From positions 1 to 20,357 of the forward strand of contig JAUNXD010000002.1 of the NCBI GenBank assembly GCA_030539985.1: a stretch of 20,357 nucleotides of DNA, in the 5' to 3' direction. This document shows, piece by piece, positions 1 through 7,686 of this stretch. A program made the translations under genes and the position numbers. Within the stretch, counting starts at the first letter, position 1. Each line of letters starts with the position of its first letter. Source of the stretch: Methanobrevibacter sp. GTDB lineage: Archaea; Methanobacteriota; Methanobacteria; Methanobacteriales; Methanobacteriaceae. The notes under the pieces are model-generated. The model had not been told where the DNA came from. It searched no databases and was given only the letters and a program-made list of their open reading frames with translations.

Positions 1-2018
1 CAAATTGTAATTTTACTGGCAACACTGCAACTTATAATGGTGGTGCTGTCTTTAGGGATTCTGGTAGTGTTGAAAATTGTAATTTTACTGGCAACACTGC
101 TTCTGGAGATGGTGGTGCTGTCTGGATGAAGTCTGGTAATGTGACAAATTGTAATTTCACAGCCAACACTGCAAACGAGAATGGTGGTGCTGTCCAGATT
201 GATTCTGGTATTGTTGAAAATTGTAATTTTGCTGGTAACTTTGCATCTCAGGGAGGATCTATTTTTGATGGAACTTTTGTTACAGTTGTTACTGCTGATA
301 CATGTATTTTTAAAACAGATTCGGATGCACCTTGGTTTACACTTAATCTTCCACCTACATTAAATGTTGATAATTTTACAACAGTTTATGGCTCATGTGA
401 GAAATTAACATTCGACTTAAAAACAAACATCAACAGCATTCCTGTAACTAATGGAAATATTTCAATAAGTGTATACTTTAAAGGTGATGGTCAATGGGTT
501 CGCAATTATACTTGTTTAAGTGGTGAAGGATGGATTCCAGATTTGCCGGTCGGTTCTTATATTGCTGTTTTCAATACTGAATATGCTGAATTTCAACCAA
601 TCAACAGGACAGTAACAATAACAATGCCTAATGTTAGGTATTCTATAAATGTGACTTCATTTGCAACCAACAACAGGACTGTGAATATAACTGTAAAATC
701 TGACATTCCAAAAGATATCCTTTGGGATGGTAAATTACTATTTATAGTCCCAAACACCAATCCGATTAATGCAACTTATGCAGGCAACGGAACCTGGTGG
801 GCGGTATATACATTTGCTGATTATGGAGAATATGAAGTTAATGCTACTTTTGAAGGTTTGGAGAATGTAACTGTTAATAATGCTACTATATCAATCAGTA
901 AAATTCCTACCAACATTACTGTCAACACTGTTTCTTTAGAATTGTTTGTTGGTGATGAGACTGTTATTGTTGCAACTTTGACACCTGGTGATGCAGGCAA
1001 TGTTACTTTCAAATCCAGTGATGATGATATTGTACTCGTTGAGGATAATGGCAATGTTATTGCTAATGGTGAAGGTCAGGCAATTATCACCGTTTCCTTT
1101 GCGGGCAATGATAAGTATGCGGCTGCAAACAAGACCATTAATGTTACTGTTAAGTTAAATAATGCCAATGTCACTGTTGATAAGGATAAGTTAGATTTAA
1201 AAGTTGGTGAAACCTACACAATCAATGCCACCAAACGTCCGGATACAATATTGCTTGATATTACTTACACATCCAGCAATACATCTGTTGCTAGTGTAGA
1301 TAAAAACGGTGTTGTCACTGCAGTTGGCGAAGGTACTGCAATCATTACCGTAAGTGTCGGTGATGATGAAATTTATGCATTAAATTCGACAAACGTTACC
1401 GTTAGGGTAAGTAAAGTTCCAACTGAAATTACCGCTTTGGATGTTTCAGCAGTTTATAATGCTGATAATTACCTGATTGTTAATTTAAAAGACAGTACCG
1501 GCAAAGCATTAACCGGTGTTAAAGTATCTGTTGATTTAAATGGCATGAAAGAATACACTACTGACAGCAACGGTCAGGTTAAAGTGTCAACAAAAGGATT
1601 GGCTCCTAACACATACGCAGTTAAAATAGCTTTCAACGGCAACGCTAAATATGATAAATCCGTTAAGGAAGTTAAAGTTACTGTTAAAAAGGCAACTCCT
1701 AAAATAATCGCCAAAAAGAAAACCTACAAAGCAAAATCAGCTAAAAAGTTCAAGATAACCCTGAAGGACAACACAGGTAAACCAATCAAAAACGCAAAGG
1801 TAAGGCTCATCGTCAAAAAGATTGCCAAAAAGGCCAAGAAATCAAAGGCCAAAACTAAAACCAAAAAGAAGAAAAACATCCTGAAAACAAACAAGAAGGG
1901 TAAAGCTACATTTAAAGTCAAAAGGAACAAGAAAGGCAAATACATTGCCACAGTAAAATACTATGGAAACAAATACTTTAAAGCCGTAACCAAAAAAGTT
2001 AAAATAACCATTAAGTAG
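1..2018 (+). CDS. Adhesin-like surface protein, 5'-truncated by the window edge (beta-helix repeats, Big2 Ig domains, Lys-rich tail)
   Basis: The reading frame is open from base 3 to the TAG at 2016-2018, so the true start lies outside the window; the ATG at 126 is internal. Counting from the codon at base 3 there are 671 residues. Residues 1 to about 90 are 24-residue repeats of the type NCNFTGNTA..GGAV, as in pectate-lyase-like parallel beta-helices of methanogen adhesin-like proteins. Residues about 303-383 and 389-469 are two bacterial Ig-like group 2 (Big2) domains, each with the 'GEG.AIITVS' signature. Residues about 476-566 form another beta-sandwich. The last ~105 residues are very lysine-rich and resemble the tails of the adhesin genes at 6256 and 20074. 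Many N-x-T/S sequons suggest N-glycosylation. It is probably secreted, exposed on the pseudomurein wall and involved in attachment; the ligand is unknown. Confidence 0.9.
   Translation, partial: NCNFTGNTATYNGGAVFRDSGSVENCNFTGNTASGDGGAVWMKSGNVTNCNFTANTANENGGAVQIDSGIVENCNFAGNFASQGGSIFDGTFVTVVTADTCIFKTDSDAPWFTLNLPPTLNVDNFTTVYGSCEKLTFDLKTNINSIPVTNGNISISVYFKGDGQWVRNYTCLSGEGWIPDLPVGSYIAVFNTEYAEFQPINRTVTITMPNVRYSINVTSFATNNRTVNITVKSDIPKDILWDGKLLFIVPNTNPINATYAGNGTWWAVYTFADYGEYEVNATFEGLENVTVNNATISISKIPTNITVNTVSLELFVGDETVIVATLTPGDAGNVTFKSSDDDIVLVEDNGNVIANGEGQAIITVSFAGNDKYAAANKTINVTVKLNNANVTVDKDKLDLKVGETYTINATKRPDTILLDITYTSSNTSVASVDKNGVVTAVGEGTAIITVSVGDDEIYALNSTNVTVRVSKVPTEITALDVSAVYNADNYLIVNLKDSTGKALTGVKVSVDLNGMKEYTTDSNGQVKVSTKGLAPNTYAVKIAFNGNAKYDKSVKEVKVTVKKATPKIIAKKKTYKAKSAKKFKITLKDNTGKPIKNAKVRLIVKKIAKKAKKSKAKTKTKKKKNILKTNKKGKATFKVKRNKKGKYIATVKYYGNKYFKAVTKKVKITIK
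3..290 (+). repeat. Four in-frame 72-bp repeats encoding beta-helix coils
   Basis: Units start at 3, 75, 147 and 219, each beginning with AATTGTAATTT. The first two units share over 20 identical bases at their start. Each unit encodes one 24-residue coil with Asn-Cys-Asn-Phe at the start and Gly-Gly-Ala-Val in the middle; the fourth is degenerate and marks the end of the array. The repeat probably continues upstream of the window. Confidence 0.85.
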
Positions 2019-2052
2019 ACGATTACTCGTCTACTCTGTTTTATTTTTTTTC
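2015..2052 (+). terminator. Hairpin plus T-run terminator after the adhesin gene
   Basis: GTAGACGA (2015-2022) and TCGTCTAC (2027-2034) form a perfect 8-bp stem with a TTAC loop. The stem begins inside the stop codon and is followed by TTTTATTTTTTTT and a second T-run at 2059-2065. Oligo-T tracts are the known archaeal termination signal; the hairpin may help. It faces the convergent gene at 2402-3205. Confidence 0.65.
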
Positions 2053-2115
2053 ATTGATTTTTTTAAACTATAAATTTGTGCTTTTTCACACTATATTTTT
2101 GTGGTTTTTTCCATT

Positions 2116-2245
2116 TCAAATTTCAATCATTTCTTCAATGTCGCTGTCATGAAATTCTTGAATATTCATTTTTGCAGGTGACAATGTAATGATGATGCTG
2201 CAGGCCGGTTTCCATAATTTCCTGCCCCATAAATATTTCATGCAT
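2116..2245 (-). pseudogene. Possible gene remnant in the 2035-2401 intergenic stretch
   Basis: The stretch between the adhesin terminator and the membrane-protein gene holds no full gene. Two short minus-strand frames are visible: 2147-2245 (32 codons) and 2116-2169 (17 codons, MNIQEFHDSDIEEMIEI). The second resembles the first strand and helix of a GNAT acetyltransferase ('..REF..SDI.EI..') but stops at once. There is no good ribosome binding site. This could equally be chance; nothing else is evident in the interval. Confidence 0.2.
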
Positions 2246-2401
2246 TATCCTTAATTTCAGCCCCGATTAAATCAAAAATAAATTCAAAATATTAATTTTA
2301 ATGAAACGCATTTCACATTAACTGAAAGAGCATCAAAAGTCAGACAGTTTTCAACTTTGCAGTATATATATCAGAAACTAAAAAAAGTAAGTGGTTTGAT
2401 T

Positions 2402-3205
2402 CTATGCATCAGCATAGAGCAAACCGATGGCCCTGTAGAAAAACAGGATCATGAAAGGCACTCCGATAAAAATGGCTATGAAAACGCCAATATATGGAAT
2501 CAGCCCGATTATGCCGAGAACAAATGAAAAGACCAATGAAATCAGATAAATCACGATAAGGGTTACAATGATTTTCACAAACCCTACACTTGACATGTCG
2601 CTTAGGATTTTCCTGAATCTCAATCCTTCGATTCCGCTTCCGGATTTTGCAAATCTCACAAGTCCTGCAAATGACATCAAAGAGAATATGATGAAAAGAA
2701 TCACCGCAACGATAAGGGTAACGGTAAGGGCATTTGTAAATGCGCTCATGGTTGATTTGGGAATCGCATCCATTACCATTGTCATGGTGGTTGCATTTTT
2801 GGCCGCAGCGTCAATGCTTGCATATACGATTTCGGTAAATGAGCTGAAAAGCCCGGTTGCAGAAGCGACGATTATGACGATGAGGGCAGGTATGATGAAA
2901 TAGATTATATCCAAAATCAGCGCCTTGATTCCCACGACGAACTGCCTTACGAAATCAAAGTCAGGAAGGACATCCTCGCCTTCGGATCCGCATTTTATGA
3001 CGTCAACCGTGTAGCCCAAAACAATGAATGAAACTATTAATGTCACAAGGCTTAAGATGAGGGATAATGTATTGTCCCTGATGCCGTATGACGGAAAAAC
3101 CGTTGACAGGCTCATCACAATGATTAAAGCGCAGAATATTAAAAACTTTCGAGTGTCGCTAATCGGATATCTGATAGCGTCCGTTATAATTTCACGTAAA
3201 TTCAT
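2402..3205 (-). CDS. DUF4013-type multi-pass membrane protein
   Basis: The 267-residue product has about six membrane helices (roughly residues 20-38, 47-71, 93-118, 159-183, 208-234 and 237-258). Between helices 2 and 3 it has an acidic 'EGEDVLPDFDFVRQF' loop followed by a 'GIKALILDIIYFIIPA' helix, the pattern I associate with DUF4013 proteins of methanogens and some Firmicutes. An ATG at 3217 would add four residues, but a GGTGAT Shine-Dalgarno motif (3215-3210) overlaps that ATG and sits 4 nt before the ATG at 3205, so 3205 is preferred. The function of the family is not established. The gene is divergent from the surface-protein gene at 3351. Confidence 0.8.
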   Translation of the reverse strand: MNLREIITDAIRYPISDTRKFLIFCALIIVMSLSTVFPSYGIRDNTLSLILSLVTLIVSFIVLGYTVDVIKCGSEGEDVLPDFDFVRQFVVGIKALILDIIYFIIPALIVIIVASATGLFSSFTEIVYASIDAAAKNATTMTMVMDAIPKSTMSAFTNALTVTLIVAVILFIIFSLMSFAGLVRFAKSGSGIEGLRFRKILSDMSSVGFVKIIVTLIVIYLISLVFSFVLGIIGLIPYIGVFIAIFIGVPFMILFFYRAIGLLYADA

Positions 3206-3304
3206 ATTTATCACCATAATTGACTGCTTGACAGATATATATTTTTAGATAATACTATTTAAAATTTAAAGGTATCCGACACAACATTCGGCGTAGAATG
3301 CCAT

Positions 3305-3318
3305 AATATTTAATATAG
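3305..3318 (+). promoter_or_regulatory. Candidate TATA box for the 3351 gene
   Basis: The AT-only block AATATTTAATATA lies about 33-46 bp upstream of the ATG at 3351, leaving room for a start site near 3335-3340 and the GAGG ribosome binding site at 3341-3344. On the other strand, AATATATATC (3243-3234) is a candidate TATA element for the divergent membrane-protein gene. Confidence 0.4.
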
Positions 3319-3350
3319 GTGAAAAATAAACTATTAACAAGAGGCATAAT

Positions 3351-4658
3351 ATGAACAAAAAGATGGTTACGCTGATTCTTGTCATACTGGTTTCATTCTG
3401 TTTTCTAACCATTGTCGTAGCGGACAATGCCACAAACAGCGATGACAACACAACCGATCATAACAAAACAATCGACAATGATGTTTCAGATAAAAACAAA
3501 ACCGACGACAAGAACGATACGCCAGTCAAGAACAAAACTGATGACAAATCCAAAAAGCACTATATCCTGGCTAAAGGAAAGGGAAATAACATTAAGTTCA
3601 GCGACGGGTTTAGAGGATTCATTCTAGATTATTCAAAATCCCCTGCAAGTTCCGGGGATGAATTCAAACGTGTCTCCACATCAAAGGCCAGCAATTCAAA
3701 CGCACTGAAACTGGCCATAATCGAATGCTACAAGCAGAATTCAACCGCCAAAATCGCAAAGATAATATCAAGCATCGTAAAGACCGGATCATCAAACACC
3801 AAAGTCGGTGAAGCGGTCAAGGATTCACATGAAAAGATAGCTGACCATGAAGCAGTTAAAATAAACAATCACACTGAAGCAGTCTTTGATTTTGAAGTTC
3901 TAAAATCCGTATCCGGCAACGAATCAAATTACTTTGCATATAAAGTATCATTCAAAAACATAAATGAGGAACACCAATTAAACCAGACCAACAATCTCAC
4001 CAACATGACAAATGCAACAAACGCAACAAATACAACCAACATAACAGGCATAACACAGCCGGAAAACAACGAAACAAACTCAACATTCCTGGATGGCCTG
4101 CTCGGTTATTTGCTGGGCGACTTGTATGATTATCTCACATCCCTTATAAATGCATTGTATGACGCATGGAAACCGATTATCGACTCAATAATAAATGACT
4201 TCATGATGATTGTCAACGCCATTGAGGACCTTATAAACTTCTTTGAAAACCTTATGGCGGAAATCTCCTCTCTGATAGATGCCATCGGAGAGCTTTTAAA
4301 GATGCTTGAATCCATACTTGTGGGTCTTGGAGGGCTCTTGAAATTACTGGACCTCCTAGTGGGCCTCATCCAGCAGCTAATAAACCTGATTGGAGCCATA
4401 CTGAATTTCGTCATGGGACTCATCTCAGCAATCATCTCACTTATACAGCAGCTTTTGGGATTGCTGGCAGGATTGATAGATTTCATTGTAGGCTTGATCA
4501 ATCAGCTCATCGCATTGGTCCAGGCGATTTTAGACTTCCTGAAATCAGTCGGCAGTTTCCTGATTAATATCTTTGAAAATGCTGCAATCATAATAATCTC
4601 ATTTGTGGTCATTGCAGTCGGAGCAGTTATTTATAATCACTTTAATGGTAAATCCTGA
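3351..4658 (+). CDS. Secreted surface protein with Leu/Ile-rich helical repeats and C-terminal membrane anchor
   Basis: The product has 435 residues. Residues 1-24 are a signal peptide (MNKK, hydrophobic core, VVA-D). Residues 25-70 are a hydrophilic Asp/Asn/Lys/Thr linker with several N-x-T sequons. Residues 71-205 form a soluble domain beginning near 'YILAKGKGNNIKFSDGFRGF' that I cannot assign. Residues 208-246 are a second Asn/Thr linker dense in sequons. Residues 247-405 are a long, almost uninterrupted run of amphipathic to hydrophobic helices with recurring 'GLI..LI.LI..LL' units and Gly spacing. Residues 410-428 are a final transmembrane helix followed by a short polar tail. It is probably anchored in the membrane with a glycosylated ectodomain. 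GAGG lies 6 nt before the ATG. No function can be assigned. Confidence 0.85.
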   Translation: MNKKMVTLILVILVSFCFLTIVVADNATNSDDNTTDHNKTIDNDVSDKNKTDDKNDTPVKNKTDDKSKKHYILAKGKGNNIKFSDGFRGFILDYSKSPASSGDEFKRVSTSKASNSNALKLAIIECYKQNSTAKIAKIISSIVKTGSSNTKVGEAVKDSHEKIADHEAVKINNHTEAVFDFEVLKSVSGNESNYFAYKVSFKNINEEHQLNQTNNLTNMTNATNATNTTNITGITQPENNETNSTFLDGLLGYLLGDLYDYLTSLINALYDAWKPIIDSIINDFMMIVNAIEDLINFFENLMAEISSLIDAIGELLKMLESILVGLGGLLKLLDLLVGLIQQLINLIGAILNFVMGLISAIISLIQQLLGLLAGLIDFIVGLINQLIALVQAILDFLKSVGSFLINIFENAAIIIISFVVIAVGAVIYNHFNGKS

Positions 4659-4686
4659 GATTTTTGAAGTCGGCCGATGATGGTTC

Positions 4687-4737
4687 TTAAGCGGTGCAGT
4701 ATGCGATATGAACATTTGTATCTGTGAAAAATGACAT
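4687..4737 (-). pseudogene. PIN-domain-like N-terminal fragment
   Basis: A GGTGA ribosome binding site (4746-4742) precedes an ATG at 4737 by 4 nt. The 16-codon frame reads MSFFTDTNVHIAYCTA and then meets TAA. 'F.x.DTNV.I.Y' is the first strand and first catalytic Asp of PIN ribonucleases (VapC-like). The frame after the stop shows no PIN helices and runs into the 3' end of the opposite-strand surface-protein gene, so only the gene start survives. It lies directly behind iscB and could be either flank sequence or element cargo. Confidence 0.4.
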
Positions 4738-4746
4738 AGATTCACC

Positions 4747-6268
4747 TATCTTATGGCAAGGATACCTTGATCTCTGTAGGTCGGGGAGGAATTGCCATCC
4801 TCCAATCTACTAACCAACCTTTAACTGGTTCTAATAATTTTAGTCGTTTACTACTGACTCCCTGACTGATTACTGTGCCGTCAAATTTTTTCAGCTGGAA
4901 ATAGCCACTACTGCGCTTTCCTGTGATAAAACATTCGGTTCCGTTATACATTACTTTATCGAATCTTCTGAATCCGTTAATAATGTATGGTGATTGGTTA
5001 CGTTGGCGTTTGCCTCCTTTACCTGGTTTGGATTTGTGTATTTGACGGTTATGTCTTCTGATTTTTCGAAAGAGGAATTCAACATTGCATGGTTGGGCAT
5101 TGAAATTATGAGTGATTACAAATGCATCATTTGAATGAGATTTATTTATGCCTAGTTTTTCGCGATTATATTTAGTCAGATAACCAAATGTCTCAAAAAC
5201 ATTATCAAAATCCTTTTTAAGTAATTCAAATAATCTTTTTCCCATGATATTCATGTGTGTGGCATGTTTGAAGGATTTGACTTTCTTGTTGAATTTCAGT
5301 TCTCCTTTGTGTATTTTTTCATGACAATCCACACATAGTGTTGTGAGGTTTTCCATTCGGTTGGATCCTCCTTGGCTTTGAAATCTTATATGGTGAACTT
5401 GTAATTGAGTATTTTGTGCACCGCATATTTGGCAGGTATAATTATCACGGTTTAAAACAGCTGATTTAACATTATAAAAACCTTCACCATCACCATGCTG
5501 ATACTCCGAACCCTGTATGTTTGGATTTTTTAGTTTATGGGTGTCAAATTCCGCAGTTTCAACAATAATATTTGTTACTGGAATGATTCCGCAGACTTTT
5601 TTAATCATTGTTAAATGACAGTCGATTTTATGTTGGATGCTGGGAGCCAGTTTTCCTTTTTTTCCTCGATTATTGAATCTTTTAGGACGATACCTTAATT
5701 TCCGGGTTCTGCGACTTCTACGAAGAGACCTACGAGAGTCAATTAATTTAGGAATGTCCTGTCGCAGTTCAACAGTTGCTTTAAATAATTCATTCTTTTG
5801 TGTTGTTGCTGATAATCCAATATATTTGCTTCCAGCATCCACACCCAGATTAACCGGCTGTTTATAACCACTACTACCATAGAGCAATTGTATGGTGAAA
5901 GGTGTGCGATTAACAACTTTTGCTTTACCTTCTTTTAATAATAATCTTGCTTTTCTTTCTTTACAAGGCATCAAAGCCTCACCATTCTTATTTAATACGT
6001 AAACGAACATAACGTTTACCTCCATTTATATTTTTTTGGAGTTATTTTATCCCTCGACAATGTTATCCCAAGGTTTAAATGTAAGCAACACTGTTCCTAC
6101 CATCTCAGAACCTGTTTAATCACTTACCGTAGAGCGTGGAACTGGAATTAAATATTCCACGGTACCTATATTATTCTTGAGTAACGTAGACCATTTAATG
6201 GCCTGAGTCTATTAATCTAGTGGACTTCTAGAAAAACTCTAGAAATCCACGGCTTCTACAAGCCGTGG
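4747..6268 (-). mobile_element. IscB (ISC/IS200-IS605-group) element without a transposase gene
   Basis: The unit comprises iscB and its upstream structured leader. It is bounded at its 5' side by a 9-bp hairpin (6247-6268) inside the end of an adhesin gene and at its 3' side by sequence just after the iscB stop. No TnpA (Y1 transposase) is present, so it would be non-autonomous. The 5' edge is supported by loss of the usual adhesin C-terminus: the tail becomes 'LNYHGL' where the paralogue at 20074 has 'TIKVKK'. The exact 3' edge is not determined; I saw no target-site duplication, as expected for this transposon group. Confidence 0.55.
4751..6010 (-). CDS. iscB: IscB, RNA-guided HNH/RuvC endonuclease
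   Basis: The product has 419 residues, in the usual IscB range. It shows: an N-terminal PLMP-type domain ('GEALMPCKERKARLLLKEGK', 10-29); RuvC-I 'LGVDAGSKYIGLS' with Asp58; an arginine-rich bridge helix (93-115, the RRXRR region); RuvC-II 'IIVETAEFD' with Glu151; an HNH domain with zinc cysteines C193/C196 and C226/C229 and catalytic 'VHH' at 205-207; RuvC-III 'SHSNDAFVI' with His292 and Asp295; and a C-terminal domain ending 'MAIPPRP'. All catalytic residues are present, so it should be active. An ATG at 6025 is in frame, but it overlaps the GGAGGT ribosome binding site, and the family starts with 'MFVYVL'-like sequence, so 6010 is chosen. IscB uses an omegaRNA to cleave DNA and favours retention of its transposon. 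Cas9 is excluded by size and TnpB by the HNH insertion. Confidence 0.93.
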   Translation of the reverse strand: MFVYVLNKNGEALMPCKERKARLLLKEGKAKVVNRTPFTIQLLYGSSGYKQPVNLGVDAGSKYIGLSATTQKNELFKATVELRQDIPKLIDSRRSLRRSRRTRKLRYRPKRFNNRGKKGKLAPSIQHKIDCHLTMIKKVCGIIPVTNIIVETAEFDTHKLKNPNIQGSEYQHGDGEGFYNVKSAVLNRDNYTCQICGAQNTQLQVHHIRFQSQGGSNRMENLTTLCVDCHEKIHKGELKFNKKVKSFKHATHMNIMGKRLFELLKKDFDNVFETFGYLTKYNREKLGINKSHSNDAFVITHNFNAQPCNVEFLFRKIRRHNRQIHKSKPGKGGKRQRNQSPYIINGFRRFDKVMYNGTECFITGKRSSGYFQLKKFDGTVISQGVSSKRLKLLEPVKGWLVDWRMAIPPRPTEIKVSLP

Positions 6269-6284
6269 TAGTTTAATGATTGCT
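6026..6284 (-). ncRNA. IscB omegaRNA (HEARO-like), with guide from the adhesin 3' end
   Basis: The ~240 nt upstream of iscB contain no gene but a dense series of stems. These are: 6247-6255/6260-6268 (9 bp, loop CTAC); 6226-6232/6238-6244 (7 bp); 6187-6194 paired with 6198-6201 and 6207-6211; 6125-6129/6160-6164 enclosing 6143-6148/6154-6159; and 6071-6075/6109-6113. IscB omegaRNAs (HEARO RNAs) lie just 5' of iscB, with the guide at their 5' end derived from DNA flanking the element. Here that is about 16 nt near 6269-6284, coding sequence of the adhesin tail. Exact ends of guide and scaffold cannot be fixed by eye, and no covariance search was run. Confidence 0.72.
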
Positions 6285-7608
6285 TAACGGTTGTTTTTCC
6301 ATAAGTTACCTGATATTTAACCTTTTTGCCTTTTTTGAGTTTTTTAAGTATATTTTTCTTAATGGTAATTTTCGCAACGCCTTTCTTGTTGGTTTTGGCA
6401 GTATATTTAATCTTATTGAATTTGAATGTCAGTTTCTTGTTTTTTGCAGCCTTGCCGTCAATTTTCAATGTGGCCTTGATGACGAGCTTTTTGGCAGACC
6501 TTTTAACTTTTACTTTCTTAAGTTTCAAGCTAATGACATGGTCTTTTACAATCACATTATAGGTTGCTGAATAGAACACATCGGTTCCATACTCCATATA
6601 CATGACAGTGATACGGTGATTGCCTACACTCAATCCACTATAAACTTCCTCCATTACTCCAAAGTTGAATTTGACATCTTTAAGTTCTCCGTTATCCACA
6701 AATATAAGTGCATATCCTTCGCCTTTAGGTCCGGTTAACTTAATGGTGATTGAGTTTCCTACTGTTATTGTCAAAGGAGTGACAGATGATGAGAATCCAA
6801 GACTGTTATTCTTAACAAGAACAGTATTCTCTGATTCACCCTCATAATTGCCATATTTATACTTTAACAGAAAAGGATAACTTCCATTAGCTAAATTGCT
6901 CAGTGAAATCCAACCGTAACCATTTATAATATCTGCAGTGGCACTGACATTTCCAAGTGCATAAATTGGATTATCATATGCATCATATCCAGTGATTATC
7001 CTATTATACAGAATTGCATTACCATTAAGTCCAGCATTGCCCCGTATGATTATTCCATTATCTTCACCAACAGACATCATGGAAGGCCATCTGATTGATG
7101 GACTCTCAAAAATGTTAACAGTATCTGTATCGGATTTGACTTTTCCGTTGTCATAAGAGATTTTAACCGTATGAACTCCACAGTACTCGGCTAGGTTGAT
7201 GTCCTTGTTTCCAATACGATATACCTTGGTTTTTCCGTCCGTGAATTTTTTGGTGAAGACCTTCTTTCCGTCAATCGTTACGGTAATGGTTCCCTTAAGA
7301 CCCTTATCGTCACTGACATAACCCAACTTGTCCTCGCCTATATCCACATTTTTGTTTACATGAATTGTGACGCTTCCGGATTCGTAATCTCCAAGAATGT
7401 CCTCCGAATCATCACTTGCTCCAATCAAATCCCCTTCATCATATGCCAAATCTTTTGAATCATCATCTGATGACTGTTCAATGACTGGCTCATCGTCGGC
7501 TGGCTGCGCTATGGTATCATTGCCTTCAATATCCTGTGAAGCGCTCACAGCACCAACCGTCAGAATGGCCAGTATTATACTTACCATAATTAAATGCTTG
7601 AATTTCAT
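6256..7608 (-). CDS. Adhesin-like secreted protein; C-terminus replaced by the IscB element
   Basis: The product has 450 residues. MKFKHLIMVSIILAILTVGA..SAS is a signal peptide (1-24); the longer frame from 7677 adds an unlikely N-terminus. Residues 25-75 are strongly acidic. Residues about 78-168, 175-267 and 272-356 look like three Ig-like beta domains. Residues 357-445 are a lysine-rich module ('KRSAKKLVIKATLKIDGKA' to 'KKGKKVKYQVTYG') clearly paralogous to the C-terminus of the gene at 20074. The last residues, NYHGL and stop, come at least in part from the element's hairpin. A strong TATA box lies at 7645-7655. It is probably displayed at the cell wall. Transcription of this gene would run on into the omegaRNA and iscB. 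Confidence 0.88.
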   Translation of the reverse strand: MKFKHLIMVSIILAILTVGAVSASQDIEGNDTIAQPADDEPVIEQSSDDDSKDLAYDEGDLIGASDDSEDILGDYESGSVTIHVNKNVDIGEDKLGYVSDDKGLKGTITVTIDGKKVFTKKFTDGKTKVYRIGNKDINLAEYCGVHTVKISYDNGKVKSDTDTVNIFESPSIRWPSMMSVGEDNGIIIRGNAGLNGNAILYNRIITGYDAYDNPIYALGNVSATADIINGYGWISLSNLANGSYPFLLKYKYGNYEGESENTVLVKNNSLGFSSSVTPLTITVGNSITIKLTGPKGEGYALIFVDNGELKDVKFNFGVMEEVYSGLSVGNHRITVMYMEYGTDVFYSATYNVIVKDHVISLKLKKVKVKRSAKKLVIKATLKIDGKAAKNKKLTFKFNKIKYTAKTNKKGVAKITIKKNILKKLKKGKKVKYQVTYGKTTVKQSLNYHGL

Positions 7609-7644
7609 AACTACCACTTCTTTAATCAAATATTTGTCTGTAAA

Positions 7645-7655
7645 GTATATATAAC
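7645..7655 (-). promoter_or_regulatory. TATA box of the 6256-7608 adhesin gene
   Basis: On the minus strand the block reads GTTATATATAC, about 37-47 bp upstream of the ATG at 7608, placing a start site near 7623. Because the omegaRNA guide lies in the adhesin 3' end, this may also be the promoter that drives guide-bearing omegaRNA and iscB. Confidence 0.55.
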
Positions 7656-7686
7656 ATCCGAATGAAAATTCGTGCATTGCCGAAAC

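Noticed and set aside
3..290. Direct repeats considered as a CRISPR array
   Set aside because: The units are contiguous in-frame coding repeats without variable spacers.
4130..4501. 123-codon minus-strand frame within the surface-protein gene
   Set aside because: It is antisense to the Leu/Ile-rich repeats, with low-complexity Ser/Ile/Lys content produced by the codons of the real gene.
4751..6010. TnpB or Cas9 as the identity of the nuclease
   Set aside because: The HNH domain between RuvC-II and RuvC-III rules out TnpB. The 419-residue length, PLMP-type N-terminus and absence of a recognition lobe rule out Cas9.
6269..6284. Guide match to the adhesin tail at 20090-20110
   Set aside because: By eye only about 10 of 16 positions agree, too few to propose this paralogue as a target.
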